Assembly (NCBI GenBank): GCA_017459075.1
Contig: JAFUDQ010000031.1
Location: 1 to 64,000, forward strand
DNA length: 64,000 nucleotides
Source: Bacteroidales bacterium
GTDB lineage: Bacteria; Bacteroidota; Bacteroidia; Bacteroidales; UBA932
Direction: 5' to 3'
The notes under the pieces were generated by a model, which saw only the letters and a program-made list of their open reading frames with translations, was not told where the DNA came from and did no database searches. Positions within the stretch are counted from its first letter, which is position 1, and every line of letters starts with the position of its first letter. A program made the translations under genes and the position numbers. Shown in pieces: positions 61,614 to 64,000 of the stretch.

Positions 61614-64000
61614 ATGAAATTCAAATTATTATCTCTGATCAGCTGTGCTGCCGCACTCCTACTTGGAGCTGTCAGCGCCTTCGCTCAGACAAAGACCGTT
61701 AAGGGAACTGTCCTTGAAGAGGACGGACAGCCCGCAATCGGCGCCTATGTCAAAGTAGAGGGTGTTGCCAACAAAGGCACTATCACAGATCTCGATGGTA
61801 ACTTCACGCTCGATGGCGTGCCCGCCAGCGCTACAACGTTGGTAATCACGCACATGGGCTTCCTTGAGGAAAAAGTTGCCATTGCTCCGAATGTCAAGGT
61901 TACCCTGAAGCAGGATTCAGAAGTTCTTGAATCCGCCGTTGTAACCGGTATGACCTCCATGGACCGCCGTCTCTTTACAGGATCATCTGCAAAGGTGGAC
62001 GCTGCTACGGCCAAACTTGACGGTATCGCCGATGTCTCCCGTTCACTGGAAGGCCGCGTAGCCGGAGTTTCCGTGCAGAACGTTTCCGGTACTTTCGGTA
62101 CCGCTCCTAAGATCCGCGTCCGTGGTGCTACCTCCATCTACGGTTCATCAAAGCCTTTGTGGGTCGTTGATGGCGTTATTATGGAAGATGTAGTGGAAGT
62201 TGACGCAGAAGACCTGAGCTCAGGAGACGCCAACACCCTTATTTCTTCTGCAATCGCAGGACTTAACTCAGACGATATCGAGTCTTTCGATATCCTGAAG
62301 GATGGTTCCGCTACCTCTATTTACGGTGCGCGCGCGATGGCAGGTGTGATCGTTGTAACAACCAAGAAGGGTCGTTCTGGTCACAGCCAGATTTCCTATA
62401 CAGGTGAGTATACCATGAGGCTTAAACCTCAGTACAGCACCTTCAACATCATGAACTCCCAGGACCAGATGTCCATCTACCAGGAACTTGAGCAGAAGGG
62501 TTACCTCAACTATGCAGGTACCGCAAATGCATCTGCTTCAGGTATTTACGGTAAAATGTACCAGCTCCTTAGCGAATACGACCCTGCTACCGGTCAGTTT
62601 GCACTTGCAAACACTCCCGAGGCAAAAGCCGCTTACCTTCGCGCAGCTGAGTACCGTAACACAGACTGGTTCGACAAACTGTTCACCTACAACATCCAGC
62701 ACAACCACTCTGTAAGTATTTCCGGTGGTTCAGAAAAGGGCAGCTACTATGCTTCAATGTCTATCATGGATGACCCGGGTTGGTCTCTCCAGAGCCGCGT
62801 TCAGCGTTACACCGCTAACCTGAATGTAACTCACAAGATTCTTGACAACCTCACATTCAACATGATCAGCAACGCTTCTTACCGTAAGCAGCGCGCTCCT
62901 GGTACCCTCGGTTCTTCAATTGACGCCGTATCAGGTGAGGTTAAACGTGACTTCGATATCAACCCTTACTCATACGCACTCAACACTTCACGTGCTCTTG
63001 ACCCGGACGTATTCTACACAAGGAACTACGCTCCCTTCAACATCATGTATGAGTTGGACAACAACTACCTTGATCTTGACGTTACCAACCTCAGGTTCCA
63101 GGGTGAGCTCAAATACAAGCCCATCAAAGACCTCGAGCTTTCAATCCTCGGTGCTGTAAAGCATTCCGCAACAACACGTGAGCACTACATCCTGGACGAA
63201 TCCAACCAGGCACTTGCTTACCGCGCAGCTTATACAACAACCATCAGGGACGCCAACTCATTCCTTTACACAGACCCTGACGTTCCGTTCGCACTTCCTG
63301 AGACTGTTCTCCCTTACGGAGGTATCTTCCAGAGAACAGACAACAAGATGTTCGGTTGGGACTTCCGTGCATCCGCTACTTACAACAAGACCTTCGACAA
63401 GCACATGGTAAACGCATACGCCGGTATGGAGACCAACTCCATTGACCGTCACGCTGTTTGGTTCCGTGGCTGGGGTCTCCAGTATGACATGGGCGAAATT
63501 GCACAGTACAACTACAAGATTTTCAAGAAAGGTGCAGAAGAGAATACTGAGTACTTCACAATGGGTAACACCCACGAGCGTCGTGCAGCATTCTTCGGTA
63601 CTGTAACTTACGCATACAACAGCCGTTACAGCCTTACCGGTACCATGCGTTATGAGGGTTCCAACCGTCTTGGTAAGAGCCGTAGCGCACGCTGGCTTCC
63701 TACATGGAACGTATCCGGCAGGTGGAACATTTCCGACGAGCCGTTCATGCGTCCTCTCGCACCCGTTCTCTCACACGCAGCCCTCAAACTCTCTTACTCA
63801 CTTACCGCAGAAAGCGGCCCGAGCTGGGTAACCAACTCTGCCGTTGTTATTGTTGCCGATAACCCTTGGCGCCCGGTAGCAAGGGACAAAGAGAGTATCC
63901 TGGCTATTGACGACCTCGCCAACCCTGACCTCTCCTTCGAGAAGAAGCATGAGTTCAACGTCGGCATTGAGACCGGTTTCCTTGACAACAGAATCAACTT
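61614..64000 (+). CDS. SusC/RagA-type TonB-dependent transporter, cut by the window end
   Basis: 795 codons are visible and the gene continues beyond the window. Signal peptide ending SAFAQ, carboxypeptidase-regulatory-like domain (KTVKGTVLEEDGQPAIGAYV), plug domain with IRVRGATSIYGSSKPLWVVDGV and LKDGSATSIYGARAMAGVIVV, then the start of the barrel. The frame stays open from the ATG at 61614 to the last base. It is about as similar in style to the first SusC-like protein as any two members of the family, so it is not a recent duplicate. A SusD-like gene is expected downstream. No regulator is seen upstream. Confidence 0.94.
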   Translation, partial: MKFKLLSLISCAAALLLGAVSAFAQTKTVKGTVLEEDGQPAIGAYVKVEGVANKGTITDLDGNFTLDGVPASATTLVITHMGFLEEKVAIAPNVKVTLKQDSEVLESAVVTGMTSMDRRLFTGSSAKVDAATAKLDGIADVSRSLEGRVAGVSVQNVSGTFGTAPKIRVRGATSIYGSSKPLWVVDGVIMEDVVEVDAEDLSSGDANTLISSAIAGLNSDDIESFDILKDGSATSIYGARAMAGVIVVTTKKGRSGHSQISYTGEYTMRLKPQYSTFNIMNSQDQMSIYQELEQKGYLNYAGTANASASGIYGKMYQLLSEYDPATGQFALANTPEAKAAYLRAAEYRNTDWFDKLFTYNIQHNHSVSISGGSEKGSYYASMSIMDDPGWSLQSRVQRYTANLNVTHKILDNLTFNMISNASYRKQRAPGTLGSSIDAVSGEVKRDFDINPYSYALNTSRALDPDVFYTRNYAPFNIMYELDNNYLDLDVTNLRFQGELKYKPIKDLELSILGAVKHSATTREHYILDESNQALAYRAAYTTTIRDANSFLYTDPDVPFALPETVLPYGGIFQRTDNKMFGWDFRASATYNKTFDKHMVNAYAGMETNSIDRHAVWFRGWGLQYDMGEIAQYNYKIFKKGAEENTEYFTMGNTHERRAAFFGTVTYAYNSRYSLTGTMRYEGSNRLGKSRSARWLPTWNVSGRWNISDEPFMRPLAPVLSHAALKLSYSLTAESGPSWVTNSAVVIVADNPWRPVARDKESILAIDDLANPDLSFEKKHEFNVGIETGFLDNRIN

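Overview
The window comes from a member of the Bacteroidales (phylum Bacteroidota). The evidence is SusC/SusD-type outer-membrane nutrient uptake genes, TAnnTTTG promoter boxes instead of E. coli-like -10/-35 boxes, a type IX secretion C-terminal signal, many lipoproteins, and an rnfBCDGEA cluster with RseC. GC content is moderate (about half by eye), with a distinctly AT-rich patch around 27.0-28.5 kb. I cannot name the species; an uncultured gut-type Bacteroidales fits.

Layout. 0-9 kb: a GH125 alpha-mannosidase, a CotH-family lipoprotein with a DUF2490 protein, then a strongly expressed-looking SusC/SusD pair ending in a clear terminator. 9-18 kb: housekeeping genes (lspA, a DksA/TraR-like protein, ileS; cvpA, tsaB; a cysteine-less thioredoxin-fold lipoprotein, a HIT protein, greA; ribF). 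18-31 kb: a glycogen/alpha-glucan cluster made of a glycogen synthase-glucan phosphorylase fusion, a GH57 amylase, a GT4 glycosyltransferase, a debranching enzyme and a branching enzyme, interrupted by an AT-rich serpin gene. 30.5-32.4 kb: xseB and xseA, divergent, with a stand-alone TonB plug lipoprotein fused transcriptionally to xseA. 32.4-34 kb: a gene-free island of repeats and hairpins. 34-39.6 kb: the Rnf ferredoxin:NAD+ oxidoreductase operon. 39.6-44.4 kb: dnaB, a zinc-ribbon coiled-coil protein, a MerR regulator and two M23 peptidases. 44.6-53.2 kb: alaS, an LptF/G permease fused to methionyl-tRNA formyltransferase, thiamine pyrophosphokinase, a polyferredoxin and an Fe-S aldo/keto reductase. 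53.2-56.5 kb: a type IX-secreted subtilisin with a PorV-like partner. 56.7-61.3 kb: tRNA-Ser, rpsP, rimM, eno, two lipoproteins and tRNA-Leu. 61.6 kb to the end: a truncated SusC-like receptor.

The most unusual theme is repeats. At least three families of short palindromic or tandem repeats are scattered through the window. They sit directly against stop codons (GH125, lspA, ribF) and are also translated in frame inside ileS, the polyferredoxin gene and above all ribF, where roughly 95 residues between the two enzyme domains are made only of repeat sequence. Other points worth a check are the permease-Fmt fusion, the lipoprotein serpin with a 14-bp tandem repeat next to its promoter, the stand-alone plug lipoprotein, and two proteins that keep a fold but have lost its signature cysteines.
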